Assembly (NCBI GenBank): GCA_963663975.2
Contig: CAXXRA010000006.1
Span: 248,001-312,000, forward strand
Origin: JANQRX01 sp963663975
Lineage (GTDB): Bacteria; Pseudomonadota; Alphaproteobacteria; Rhizobiales; Kaistiaceae
Length of the DNA: 64,000 nt
Direction: 5' to 3'
A program made the position numbers and the translations under genes. The notes beneath the pieces were generated by a model. That model was not told where the DNA came from. It searched no databases and saw only the letters and a program-made list of their open reading frames with translations. This document shows positions 37,344 through 45,491 of the stretch, piece after piece (positions within the stretch are counted from its first letter, which is position 1; each line of letters opens with the position of its first letter).

Positions 37344-37522
37344 TGTTGCTCAGATCCTCGTGGTGCGGCGCAAACTGCGCAATTGTCGGCAACCAGGTCA
37401 AGCGCGGTTCATCCTTTATTTTGATCGTGGTGGGCAATTTGGCCAGCCTTGCGGCTGGAGACGGCCGTAACCATAGTAAGTGTCGCGCCCGAAAACGCGG
37501 CGTGGCCATTGCGGAGGTCTCA

Positions 37523-37879
37523 ATGACCCAAACATCGAACCGGCTTTTCGACGAAATGGCGAGGCTGATGGGTGATGCGGCCAATGTCGCCCAAGGGGTC
37601 AAACGCGAAGCCGAGACCGCCTTTAAGACGCAGATCGAGCGCTTTGTGGCGGATATGGACCTTGTCAAACGCGAGGAATTCGACGTCGTGCGTGAGTTGG
37701 CCTCGAAAGCCCGCAGCGAAAATACGGCGCTTAAAAAGCGCATCGCCGAGCTCGAGAAACGTCTTGATGCGACCGGCGGCTCCTCATCGGCGGCGGCCAA
37801 AGCTGCGAACAAGCCCAAAAGGCCGACCCGGCGCAGCGCCAGCACGACCAAGCCTAAATCGCGGTCAACCGACCGGTAG
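37523..37879 (+). CDS. ubiK: Accessory factor UbiK family protein (BMFP domain)
   Basis: A 118-residue protein. The N-terminal amphipathic and helical region (FDEMARLMGDAANVAQG, ERFVADMDLVKREEFDVV) and the coiled-coil trimerisation segment ENTALKKRIAELEKRL match YqiC/UbiK, which supports aerobic ubiquinone synthesis. A lysine-, serine- and threonine-rich tail follows (residues 97-118). GGAGG precedes ATG 37523. The nearby COQ9-like gene supports a quinone connection. Confidence 0.88.
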   Translation: MTQTSNRLFDEMARLMGDAANVAQGVKREAETAFKTQIERFVADMDLVKREEFDVVRELASKARSENTALKKRIAELEKRLDATGGSSSAAAKAANKPKRPTRRSASTTKPKSRSTDR

Positions 37880-38099
37880 CGCTCGGCCTGACAGCTCACG
37901 GCCGTTGCGATTGGGGCCTCAATTTGTGAATAAATGCTGGCTCGCCCAATCTCTTGTGGCCTGGCAGGCGCCGGCGCCTATATACTGATTCTCAACAGGG
38001 ATTCGATATCAGCGCTGGCGATCGCGTGACGAATTTTCGCCTCGTTCGTAAGGTTCGATCGCTTGATTTTCGCCCTCCCAAACCGCCGAGGATCCCAGC

Positions 38100-38600
38100 A
38101 TGACTTACATTGACATCGATCAGGAACGACAGTCCCACCCGGTGGACGTTATCGAGAATATCGCGTCCCTGAACGACTGGGCGTTCGAGCGTTCCGGCGA
38201 TGACGAGATCACGATTTCGATCAGCGGCGGATGGTGCGACTATCACGTATCGTTCTCGTGGATGGACGACCGCGAAGCGCTTCATGTGGCCTGCGCCTTC
38301 GACTTGAACGTGCCCGAGACGCGTCGCGTCGAGGTGATCCGACTGCTCTCCTCGGTCAACGAACAGATGTGGATCGGCCACTTTGATCTGTGGAGCAGCG
38401 AGGGTTTGGTCATGTATCGTCAAGCCTTGCTGCTGTCGGGCGGCGCGGAGCCCAACATGCAACAGGCTGAACGACTGCTTTTAACTGCGGTTGAGGCGTG
38501 CGAACGTTATTTCCAGGCTTTTCAGTTTGTGGTGTGGGCCGGCAAGTCGGCCGCCCAGGCTCTGGAAACGGTCATGTTTGAAACCGTCGGCGAGGCCTGA
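38100..38600 (+). CDS. YbjN domain-containing protein
   Basis: A 166-residue YbjN-type protein (SISGGWCDYHVSFSWMDD, VIRLLSSVNEQMWIGHFDLW, EGLVMYRQALLL), a fold related to type III secretion chaperones. In alphaproteobacteria it is constantly found before proC, as here (18 bp spacing). It is thought to modulate protein folding or signalling, but its role is not established. The 220-bp upstream region holds an AT-rich TATATACT patch (37979-37986) that may be its -10 region. Confidence 0.9.
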   Translation: MTYIDIDQERQSHPVDVIENIASLNDWAFERSGDDEITISISGGWCDYHVSFSWMDDREALHVACAFDLNVPETRRVEVIRLLSSVNEQMWIGHFDLWSSEGLVMYRQALLLSGGAEPNMQQAERLLLTAVEACERYFQAFQFVVWAGKSAAQALETVMFETVGEA

Positions 38601-38618
38601 CGCGACTGTGATGGCGGA

Positions 38619-39461
38619 GTGAGTCCGGTGGCGGGCTTGGCGGGCTCTTTTACGCGCGAACGGCCTCTGGTTCTGGTCGGTGCCGGCAAGATGGGCGGGG
38701 CGCTGCTCGGCGGCTGGCTGGCGGCCGGCCTCGAACCCGGCGCCATCATCGTCGTCGACCCGGCTGCCTCGACCGAGGTCAAAGCATCCCTGCGCCGAGC
38801 CCGAGTCCGGACATTCGAGACCGTACCAACCGAGGTCACCGCGCGCGTTGTTGTTGTCGCCGTCAAGCCGCAAGTCATTGGCGCGGTTTTGCCGGGCCTG
38901 CGTCCCATCATCGGGCGCGCCACCACGCTCCTGTCAGTGGCCGCGGGAACGACGCTGGCCGTCCTTGCGGCCGGGTCTGGGCACGGCGCAGTTATTCGCT
39001 CGATTCCCAATACACCGGCGCAATTGGGCCGCGGGATCACCGCCGCCATTGCCGGCGATTTGGTCAGCAAGCGTGGGCGACAACTCGCCGGACGCGTGCT
39101 GGCGGCGGTCGGGCAGGTGGTTTGGGTCGACCGTGAGTCTTTGATCGACGCGGTGACGGCGGTTTCCGGGTCGGGGCCGGCCTATGTATTTCTATTGGCC
39201 GAGACTTTGGCATCGGCCGGGGTTGCTGCCGGCCTCGATCGTCAAACCGCGGAACAACTCGCCCGCGCCACGGTCGCTGGCAGCGGCGAGTTGCTGCATC
39301 GATCCGGTCTGACCGCGCAACAGTTGCGGAAAAACGTGACCTCACCCAACGGCACGACGGCCGCCGCACTCGCGCTTCTTATGGGGCCGGGTGGCCTGGC
39401 TCCGTTGATGAAAAAAGCGGTGGCAGCGGCGAAACGACGGTCCCGCGAATTGTCCGGTTGA
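38619..39461 (+). CDS. proC: Pyrroline-5-carboxylate reductase
   Basis: A 280-residue enzyme with an N-terminal Rossmann motif (VLVGAGKMGGALLGGWL) and the C-terminal P5CR signature (SGSGPAYVFLLAETLASAG, then VTSPNGTTAAAL). It performs the last step of proline synthesis with NAD(P)H. The GTG start at 38619 has GGCGGA immediately upstream. It is probably cotranscribed with the YbjN gene. Confidence 0.94.
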   Translation: MSPVAGLAGSFTRERPLVLVGAGKMGGALLGGWLAAGLEPGAIIVVDPAASTEVKASLRRARVRTFETVPTEVTARVVVVAVKPQVIGAVLPGLRPIIGRATTLLSVAAGTTLAVLAAGSGHGAVIRSIPNTPAQLGRGITAAIAGDLVSKRGRQLAGRVLAAVGQVVWVDRESLIDAVTAVSGSGPAYVFLLAETLASAGVAAGLDRQTAEQLARATVAGSGELLHRSGLTAQQLRKNVTSPNGTTAAALALLMGPGGLAPLMKKAVAAAKRRSRELSG

Positions 39462-39518
39462 CCTCGTCTTTCGCAACCCGGCGTGCTTACACTCCGACAG
39501 TAGCTGGAGGATAAAGCG

Positions 39519-40187
39519 ATGGCCAAAGCACCAAAACGGGCTCGACGCAGTCCGAGCACGCGCGCCAGGTCGAAAGCCGACCCCCGCGATCGCATCATTG
39601 ATGGGTTCATATCGCTGTTGGCCGGACAGGGCTTCGGCTCCGTCGGGTTGGTCGACATCGCCGAAGAATCGGACGTTACACTGGCTGAATTGCGCGGCCT
39701 CTATGCGAGCAAGTCCCAGATTCTGGCGGATTTCACCAGCCGTATCGATCAGACCGTGTTGTCGGGTGACCCGGCCGAGGGTGAGCGTGCGCGCGACCGT
39801 CTGTTCGACATCATGATGCGGCGCTTCGACGCTCTGTCGCCTCACAAGCAGGCCATGCGGCGCCTGGCGCGCTCAGCCCGCTGCGATCTCGGACTGGCCG
39901 CGCTGCTGATACGGCTTCAGTTGCGTTCGCAGCGCTGGATGTTTGCGGCAGCGGGGCTGCGTCCACGTGGCTTGGAGGGCGCGATCGCGGTGCGCGGCTC
40001 GGCTCTGGTGTTGGCCGAGGCCACGCGGGTGTGGTTGACCGACGACGATCCGGGGCAGGGCCCGACGATGGCGGCGCTCGACCGCGCGCTCAGCCGCGGA
40101 GATCGTGTCATGCGCTTTCTCGGCGACTGCCGGCGCGTATGTTGGCGCGCGGCGAACGGGAAAGCGGACGGTGCGGAAGCGGCATGA
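39519..40187 (+). CDS. COQ9-like / TetR-fold protein
   Basis: A 222-residue protein. The N-terminal third is a TetR-like helix-turn-helix fold (DRIIDGFISLLAGQGF, then GLVDIAEESDVTLAELRGLY). The C-terminal part ends in a segment resembling COQ9 (WLTDDDPGQGPTMAALDR, then VMRFLGD). It may be a transcription regulator or, like COQ9, a lipid-binding ubiquinone factor with a degenerate DNA-binding domain. A basic N-terminal extension (residues 1-20) precedes the fold. It lies 57 bp after proC. Confidence 0.75.
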   Translation: MAKAPKRARRSPSTRARSKADPRDRIIDGFISLLAGQGFGSVGLVDIAEESDVTLAELRGLYASKSQILADFTSRIDQTVLSGDPAEGERARDRLFDIMMRRFDALSPHKQAMRRLARSARCDLGLAALLIRLQLRSQRWMFAAAGLRPRGLEGAIAVRGSALVLAEATRVWLTDDDPGQGPTMAALDRALSRGDRVMRFLGDCRRVCWRAANGKADGAEAA

Positions 40188-40237
40188 CCCGTGAGGGTCA
40201 TCCAGCGTTGTCAAGATGACCGCGCGGAGATCGCAGG

Positions 40238-40588
40238 GTGGTCACTGAACGAGCGTCGGCTTCCGTGGACGCCTTTCTGTCTGTCGATATCCGCGTCGGC
40301 ACACTTGTCTCCGCCGAACCTTTTCCGCAAGCCCGCAAGCCGGCCTGCCGGTTGAAAATCGATTTTGGCCCGGAGATCGGCGTCAAGGCGCGTTCGGCGC
40401 AAGTGACCGATAACTATTCCCTCGACGCGTTGATCGGGCGGCAAGTTGCGGCGGTGGTCAACTTTCCGCCGCGCCAGATCGGTCCGGTTGTGTCCGAGGT
40501 GCTAATTCTGGGGTTCCCGGACACCCACGACGCCGTGGTGCTGATATCACCGGACTGGAAGGTCCCCAATGGCGGCCGCCTTTACTGA
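40238..40588 (+). CDS. tRNA-binding protein (CsaA-type)
   Basis: A 116-residue OB-fold protein of the CsaA/EMAP II-like tRNA-binding family: VDIRVGTLVSAEPFPQARKPA, SAQVTDNY, GRQVAAVVNFPPRQIGP and SEVLILGF. CsaA has been proposed as a chaperone and binds tRNA. The GTG start has GGAG upstream. It is convergent with the histidine kinase gene, 17 bp apart. Confidence 0.92.
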   Translation: MVTERASASVDAFLSVDIRVGTLVSAEPFPQARKPACRLKIDFGPEIGVKARSAQVTDNYSLDALIGRQVAAVVNFPPRQIGPVVSEVLILGFPDTHDAVVLISPDWKVPNGGRLY

Positions 40589-40605
40589 ACGCCGAAGCGG
40601 GCAGG

Positions 40606-41991
40606 TCAGGTCGGGATCGTCACCACCGCCCGCAGCCCGCCGATCGGGCTGGTGTGGAGAGTGACGTCGCCGCCGTGGCTGCGGGCGATATCGCGGGCGA
40701 TCGGTAACCCGAGCCCGGTTCCGCTGCTGTCGATTTTGCGGGCATTGTCGAGGCGGTAGAAAGGCTTGAAAACGGCGTCCTGCTCTTCGAATGGGATGCC
40801 AGGTCCGTCATCATCGATGGTGATAGTGAGATTGTCCTCGGCATGGACGGCATCCACCACAACCCGCCGGGCGTGGCGGTTGGCGTTACCGATCAGATTG
40901 GTGAGCGAGCGTTTGAAAGCTTGCGGGCGCACGCGCACGATTGGATCGCCGGAGTAGGACGTCTCGACCGTGTGGCCAGCGAGGTTGGTTTCGCGGCCGA
41001 TGGCGTCGATCGTCGCCGCCAAGTCGGTCGCGACGGTATCCTCGCCAGTATCGCCGCGTGCGAAGGCCAAATACACCTCCAGCATGCGGTTCATGTCGTC
41101 GACATCGCGGACCAGGTCTTCGACATCGGCGGTTTCTTCGATCAATGCCAGTTGCAGCTTGAACCTTGTCAGGACGGTGCGCAGATCGTGACTGACGCCG
41201 GCCAGCATTGCCGTGCGCTGATCGATCTGACGCTCGACCCGGCGGCGCATCTTGTGGAACGCGATCGACGCCTGGCGAACCTCACGGGCTCCGCGAACCG
41301 GGAAATCGGACACCGCACGACCCTTGCCGAAATTGTCGACCGCGGCTGTGAGCCGCAAAATCGGCCGGATCTGGTTGCGGAGAAAGACGATCGCAATGGT
41401 CAGAAGCACGGCGCTGGTAGCGACCATCCATGAGATGAAGATGATGGAATTGGACGAGTAGGTCTGGCTGCGGCGGGCGAAGACGCGAAGAATGTACTCG
41501 TCCAATTGAATGCGAATCTCGACGAGATTGGATCGGCCGACGGTGTCGATCCAGAAGGGCTTGCCGATCTGCCGGGTAATCTCCTGACTGATGGCGCGGT
41601 CGAGAGGCGAGAAGAACGGCTTCGGTTTGACGACCGGCAATGGCTCCAGCGGAAAGATCGCCAGGTTGAGCCCGAGTCGATCGCCGGCGATCCGGATCAG
41701 CTCGGCAAATTCGGCGTCCTGCGGATAGGTGTCGAGGACCTCGATGATAGCGGCGATGTCGGCAACCATTGCCGCTGACAGGCGTGCGGTGACCGTCTGC
41801 CAGTGGCGCTCCATGAAAACGAACGCTACGGCCGCCTGAAGCAACACCACCGGTGCAATGATGATAATAAGCGACCGGGCGAACAGGCCGGTCGGCATGA
41901 GATGGGCAATCCCTCGCGCAAACCGCCGGTAGCCGCCGCGGATCCCGGTACGTTCGCGTCGGCGCGTCGTCGGTCCGATGGTGGTCGTCAT
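40606..41991 (-). CDS. Membrane sensor histidine kinase (EnvZ/OmpB-like)
   Basis: A 461-residue kinase: two transmembrane helices (about residues 38-60 and 180-205) flank a periplasmic sensor region, followed by HAMP, a phosphoacceptor helix (GVSHDLRTVLTRFKLQL) and an HATPase domain (NLIGNANRHA, DDDGPGIPFEEQ, GTGLGLPIA). The usual proline after HDLRT is Val here, a variant I recall from alphaproteobacterial relatives. It is encoded 12 bp after the response regulator, so the pair form one system. The signal is unknown. Confidence 0.92.
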   Translation of the reverse strand: MTTTIGPTTRRRERTGIRGGYRRFARGIAHLMPTGLFARSLIIIIAPVVLLQAAVAFVFMERHWQTVTARLSAAMVADIAAIIEVLDTYPQDAEFAELIRIAGDRLGLNLAIFPLEPLPVVKPKPFFSPLDRAISQEITRQIGKPFWIDTVGRSNLVEIRIQLDEYILRVFARRSQTYSSNSIIFISWMVATSAVLLTIAIVFLRNQIRPILRLTAAVDNFGKGRAVSDFPVRGAREVRQASIAFHKMRRRVERQIDQRTAMLAGVSHDLRTVLTRFKLQLALIEETADVEDLVRDVDDMNRMLEVYLAFARGDTGEDTVATDLAATIDAIGRETNLAGHTVETSYSGDPIVRVRPQAFKRSLTNLIGNANRHARRVVVDAVHAEDNLTITIDDDGPGIPFEEQDAVFKPFYRLDNARKIDSSGTGLGLPIARDIARSHGGDVTLHTSPIGGLRAVVTIPT

Positions 41992-42003
41992 CGCTGGGTC
42001 TGC

Positions 42004-42768
42004 CTATCCGCCCACGGCGAGCCGATACCCGATACCGCGCACGGTCTGGAGGTACAACGGATTTGCCGGATCCGATTCGATCTTGCGGCGCAGGCGGTTG
42101 ATCTGAACATCCACCGTGCGCTCGCCAGCCGGGCCTTCGGCCACCACCAATTTATCCCGCCGCACGGTTTCACCAGGCGCGGCTGAGAAAATCTCCAGAA
42201 TCTGCTTTTCGCGCTCGGTCAAATGCACAAGCTCACCGGTTCGTTTGAGTTCGCGCCGTGCGCGATTGAAGACGAACGGACCGAACGTCACCTGCTCGAT
42301 CAACGGCTCCTTCGATGGCCCGCGCCGTTTCAGGATGCCGTTGACGCGCAGCAACAATTCGCGCGGATCAAACGGCTTGGGAAGGTAGTCGTCGGCGCCC
42401 GCTTCCAGTCCGGCAATTCGGCTTTCGGTCTCGGACCTTGCGGTCAGCATCAGGATTGGAACGTCGAGGGTGCGCCGCAGGTCGGCGACCAGCGAAATAC
42501 CGTCCTGGCCCGGCATCATGACGTCGACGATCAGGAGGTCGAAAGACAGGCCGCCAAGGTGGCGAAGCGCCTCCCTCGCATCGCCGGCATTGGTCACCCG
42601 AAAACCGTGTTCGCCGAGATAGCGCGTCAGCAGGGTACGGATGCGACCATCATCGTCAACCACGAGCAGGTGCGGAGCCTCGTCCGTCAGCGGCGCTCCC
42701 TGGTCGCGGTATTCGTCGTCATGTGTTGCCTTGTCGGTGTCCGCCATTGGTTGGTCCCAGGCAGTCAT
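42004..42768 (-). CDS. OmpR-family response regulator
   Basis: A 254-residue protein: an N-terminal receiver (LLVVDDDGRIRTLL, phosphoacceptor Asp in LLIVDVMMPGQDG, switch Thr and Lys in MLTAR and PKPFDPRELL) and a C-terminal winged helix (VDVQINRLRRKIE, VRGIGYRL). It controls transcription on phosphorylation by the adjacent kinase. ATG 42768 overlaps the MarR stop (ATGA), favouring it over ATG 42747 and putting the MarR gene, regulator and kinase in one operon. Confidence 0.93.
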   Translation of the reverse strand: MTAWDQPMADTDKATHDDEYRDQGAPLTDEAPHLLVVDDDGRIRTLLTRYLGEHGFRVTNAGDAREALRHLGGLSFDLLIVDVMMPGQDGISLVADLRRTLDVPILMLTARSETESRIAGLEAGADDYLPKPFDPRELLLRVNGILKRRGPSKEPLIEQVTFGPFVFNRARRELKRTGELVHLTEREKQILEIFSAAPGETVRRDKLVVAEGPAGERTVDVQINRLRRKIESDPANPLYLQTVRGIGYRLAVGG

Positions 42769-43295
42769 CGCCGTATCAGCCGGCTGACCTTATCTTTTTC
42801 AGGGGCGTTGACCATCCCCTCCAGAAACCGCCGCGCAGCATCTTGCTGAGCGCGCGGCAGGGCGGTGACAGCGCCGCGAACGCGGGCGATCTGAGGCTCG
42901 AGCAACCGCAAAGCCAAGGCGCGTCCCGACTCAGTGGGAAAAAGAAGGCGTTGTCGTCGGTCCACCAACCCCGGGCGCTGCTCGATGAACCCGGTGTCAA
43001 TAAGTTGCTTCAGAACCCTGCCGAGGCTCTGCTTGGTGATCTTGAGGATATCCAGAAGGCTTGCACCCCGAATTCCGGGATGCCGGTTGACGAAATGAAG
43101 GACCCGATGGTGAGCCCTGCCAAAACCATACGACTCCAAAATCGCGTCCGGATCCGAAATGAAATCGCGGTAGGCGAAGAACAGAAGCTCGATCAGGGCG
43201 ATCTCGGTTTTGTCACGGGCCGAGAGCGGCTGCTCGAGCACACGCTCCGTTGCGGATTCGGTGTGGCCGCTTCCCCTTGGAATTATGTCAGTCAT
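42765..43295 (-). CDS. MarR family transcriptional regulator
   Basis: A 176-residue winged-helix protein (HHRVLHFVNRHPGIRGASLL, TKQSLGRVLKQLIDTGFIEQ and the wing RRQRLLFPTESGRALAL). It is the first gene of a MarR-regulator-kinase operon and is divergent from ilvE. An inverted repeat at 43312-43334, in the shared promoter region, is a candidate binding site. The ligand and targets are unknown. Confidence 0.9.
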   Translation of the reverse strand: MTDIIPRGSGHTESATERVLEQPLSARDKTEIALIELLFFAYRDFISDPDAILESYGFGRAHHRVLHFVNRHPGIRGASLLDILKITKQSLGRVLKQLIDTGFIEQRPGLVDRRQRLLFPTESGRALALRLLEPQIARVRGAVTALPRAQQDAARRFLEGMVNAPEKDKVSRLIRR

Positions 43296-43311
43296 GTTGA
43301 CGTATATTTTT

Positions 43312-43334
43312 ACGATTGCTAGCGTGATAATCGT
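43312..43334. promoter_or_regulatory. Candidate operator between the MarR gene and ilvE
   Basis: ACGATT and AATCGT form a perfect 6-bp inverted repeat with an 11-bp spacer. It lies 17-39 bp upstream of the MarR start, next to an AT-rich stretch and a TTGACG hexamer (43297-43302). Autoregulation by the MarR protein is an inference. Confidence 0.4.
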
Positions 43335-43492
43335 GACGGCAGCCCCGTGAGAACGCGTTGCGATTCGCGCCGTCTCCGAGGCCGCCTGGGCGCAACCAGC
43401 ATATCGACGTTCGCGGTGCGAGGCAAAAAGATCGCGGATGGCGTGCCCGTCACCAACAGCCGGCCTCGGGCAACAAAGATCGGGAGGGCGCC

Positions 43493-44392
43493 ATGGTTGC
43501 CCAAGCATTTGACAGTCGCGACGGCGTCATCTGGATCGACGGTGAGTACGTGCCGTGGCCGGACGCCAGGCTTCACGTGCTGACTCATGGCCTTCATTAC
43601 GCCAGCGCCGTCTTCGAAGGTGAGCGAGCTTACGGCGGCGAGATCTTCAAGCTCAACGAGCACAGCGAGCGACTACACGAATCCGCGCGGCTGCTTGGCT
43701 TCGAGGTCCCTTGGTCAGTCGAATCGATCAACGAGGTCTGCGTCGAGCTGTTGAAGCGTCAGGGGCACGCCGACGCGTATGTGCGGCCGATCGCCTGGCG
43801 TGGTAGCGAAATGATGGGCGTGGCCGCACAGCAGAACACGATCCACATGGCGGTCGCGGTTTGGGAATGGCCGTCATATTTCGACCCCGAGCAGCGGCTG
43901 AAAGGCATTCGTCTTGATATCGCCCGCTACCGGCGCCCCGATCCGGCCACCATTCCGGCGAAATCGAAAGCGACCGGGCTCTACATGATCTGTACCATTT
44001 CCAAGCACGAAGCAGAGACGAAGGGTTACCACGACGCGCTTATGTATGATTGGCGGGGACGGGTGGCCGAGGCGACGGGAGCCAATGTCTTCTTCGTCAA
44101 GGACGGCGTCATTCACACGCCGGTGCCGGACTGTTTTCTGGACGGGATCACGCGCAGGTCGGTGATTGATCTGGCGCGCAAGCGGGGCTTGGAGGTCGTG
44201 GAGCGCGCGATTCTGCCGGATGAAATGGCCGGCTTCGAACAGTGTTTCCTGACCGGAACGGCAGCCGAGGTGACGCCGGTCTCCGAAATCGGGCCACACA
44301 GTTTCTCGGTCGGCGAGATCACACGCACGCTTATGGAAGACTACGCCGCACTGGTCGTCCCGAACAACGCTGATCTGGCAAGGACGGCCTAG
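43493..44392 (+). CDS. ilvE: Branched-chain amino acid aminotransferase
   Basis: A 299-residue fold-type IV PLP enzyme: GLHYASAVFEGERAY, YVRPIAWRG, the lysine that binds PLP in TISKHEAETKGYHDALM, EATGANVFFVKDG and GTAAEVTPV. It transaminates Leu, Ile and Val with 2-oxoglutarate. ATG 43493 has GGGAGGG upstream. Its TAG stop (44390-44392) lies within the terminal CCTAG of the structured element that follows, so the gene's 3' end was probably shaped by that insertion. Confidence 0.94.
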   Translation: MVAQAFDSRDGVIWIDGEYVPWPDARLHVLTHGLHYASAVFEGERAYGGEIFKLNEHSERLHESARLLGFEVPWSVESINEVCVELLKRQGHADAYVRPIAWRGSEMMGVAAQQNTIHMAVAVWEWPSYFDPEQRLKGIRLDIARYRRPDPATIPAKSKATGLYMICTISKHEAETKGYHDALMYDWRGRVAEATGANVFFVKDGVIHTPVPDCFLDGITRRSVIDLARKRGLEVVERAILPDEMAGFEQCFLTGTAAEVTPVSEIGPHSFSVGEITRTLMEDYAALVVPNNADLARTA

Positions 44393-44663
44393 CCCGGATT
44401 TCTCACACTGGACACGGGCCTGCGTTGCTGTTTCGGCGAGACAGATGCGAGAAGGGCGGCGAAAAGCATATCTGGTGATACGGTTGAGCCGCCCGACACG
44501 GCAGATGTTCGCCGAAACGCAACCCGAAGGGCCGGCTGAGGCCGCTGACATGGTGTGTCGAACGGCTTGGCCGGTGCGACGGCATCGCTCTTCGCCGTTC
44601 TCCTGCCCTGTCAAAGGCCTCAACCGGCGCAGGTCATGTCCAGTGTGAGAAGTCCGGCCTAGG
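44388..44663. mobile_element. Structured ~276-bp element with terminal inverted repeats (MITE-like)
   Basis: The ends are imperfect inverted repeats of 36-37 bp (44388-44424 and 44628-44663), both starting CCTAG outward and sharing a perfect 15-bp core, TTCTCACACTGGACA. Between them are two further hairpins. One (44424-44523) has arms with GTTTCGGCGA, inner GGGCGGC/GCCGCCC and apex TATC-tggt-GATA. The other (44531-44628) has GCCGGCTGAGGCC, GAACGGC/GCCGTTC and an inner GCCG/CGGC. No convincing transposase fragment is encoded. The ends allow either a TA duplication within CTAG or a CCTAG-ended terminus. It may be a non-autonomous transposable element or a structured RNA gene. Confidence 0.6.
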
Positions 44664-44680
44664 ACCGCGACCGGTTGCGC

Positions 44681-44718
44681 CAAACAAAACAGGCCGCCGG
44701 AATTCTCCAGCGGCCTGC
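44681..44718 (-). terminator. Intrinsic terminator of the cold-shock gene
   Basis: On the minus strand an 8-bp stem CAGGCCGC/GCGGCCTG with a 12-base loop is followed by TTTTGTTTG. It lies 24-60 bp after the csp stop, the right place to end that transcript. Confidence 0.75.
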
Positions 44719-44741
44719 TGCGTCTGGTTGGCGTCGCGAGG

Positions 44742-44957
44742 TCAGGTCGCGGGCTGAAGCTCAACCGCCTTGGGTCCCTTGCCCCGCTTGTCGGGCTCGG
44801 TCTCGAATGAGATCCGCATCCCGTCGGTCAGGGTGCCTATCCCCGACTGCTCAACGGCAGTGACATGAACGAACACGTCGTTGCCGCCCTCGTCGGGGGT
44901 GATGAATCCGTACCCTTTTGAGGCGTTGAAGAACTTCACAGTGCCGGTCTGGCGCAT
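44742..44957 (-). CDS. Cold-shock protein (CspA family)
   Basis: A 71-residue cold-shock domain with RNP-1 KGYGFI and RNP-2 VFVHVTAV, and the tail KGPKAVELQPA. It binds single-stranded nucleic acids as an RNA chaperone. GAAGGTAA precedes the ATG. The long region upstream is probably its 5' leader, common in cold-shock genes. It is convergent with ilvE across the structured element. Confidence 0.95.
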   Translation of the reverse strand: MRQTGTVKFFNASKGYGFITPDEGGNDVFVHVTAVEQSGIGTLTDGMRISFETEPDKRGKGPKAVELQPAT

Positions 44958-44978
44958 TGCATTACCTTCTATTGCGTT

Positions 44979-45269
44979 TCACAGTCGGCGGTCTTGGCCG
45001 TCCGCACAGACAACGTCGATGATGTCTTGTAAACAGGATTCGGTTGTGAAGGGTTCGACGTTCCGGTCTCTTGGCGCGTACCGCCGCAATTTTTGCTTGC
45101 CGGCAATTATCCGGAACACGTCCTTCGCGACGGGCGCGCTTGCCGCCGCTCTTCCTCCGTTTATGGGCCTCCATCGACTGCCCGATGCTCGCACTTTGCG
45201 GCACGCCGGTGAAGAAAGCAATGGGTCAGTGCTGCACTGTCGGCTGTGGCAAGTCGTTAAGTAAGTCAT
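44979..45269 (-). CDS. Possible small hypothetical protein upstream of csp
   Basis: A 96-residue frame with AAAGGG six bases before its ATG and a stop 22 bases before csp. The C-terminal half (VAKDVFRIIAGKQKLRRYAP, then CLQDIIDVV) looks protein-like while the N-terminal half does not. No family is recognised. The same DNA could instead be the long untranslated leader of csp. Confidence 0.3.
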   Translation of the reverse strand: MTYLTTCHSRQCSTDPLLSSPACRKVRASGSRWRPINGGRAAASAPVAKDVFRIIAGKQKLRRYAPRDRNVEPFTTESCLQDIIDVVCADGQDRRL

Positions 45270-45491
45270 AGTTACCCTTTGTGTGTAATGAAGGCTAGCG
45301 GCCACTTCCGAGGCCCAAAATACTTGTGACGACCCGCGCGCCACATGCGCTCCGAGGCGGGCCCGGTGGCAGTTCTTGGGTTCGGTGCGATGGGTGATCC
45401 AGCTATCCATCAACGTCGGCTCGCGCACCCGTGAAAGGCGCGTTCGACGGCCGCTTGTGGCAAGGTGCTCGCAACCCATGCGGCGCCGGCA
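44981..45491. other. Region between csp and the FecR gene
   Basis: About 500 bp containing the doubtful frame at 44979-45269 and probably the csp promoter and leader. From 45270 to 45491, downstream of the FecR gene, I see no gene, terminator or repeat. Confidence 0.4.

Noticed and set aside
37954..37986. Promoter TTGTGG...TATACT before the YbjN gene
   Set aside because: The spacer is 19-21 bp depending on the -10 chosen, outside the usual 16-18 bp, so it is mentioned only as an AT-rich patch.
44403..44648. Transposase fragments inside the structured element
   Set aside because: Frames of 60-67 codons exist on both strands, but their peptides show no transposase motifs and the DNA is explained by the hairpin structure.
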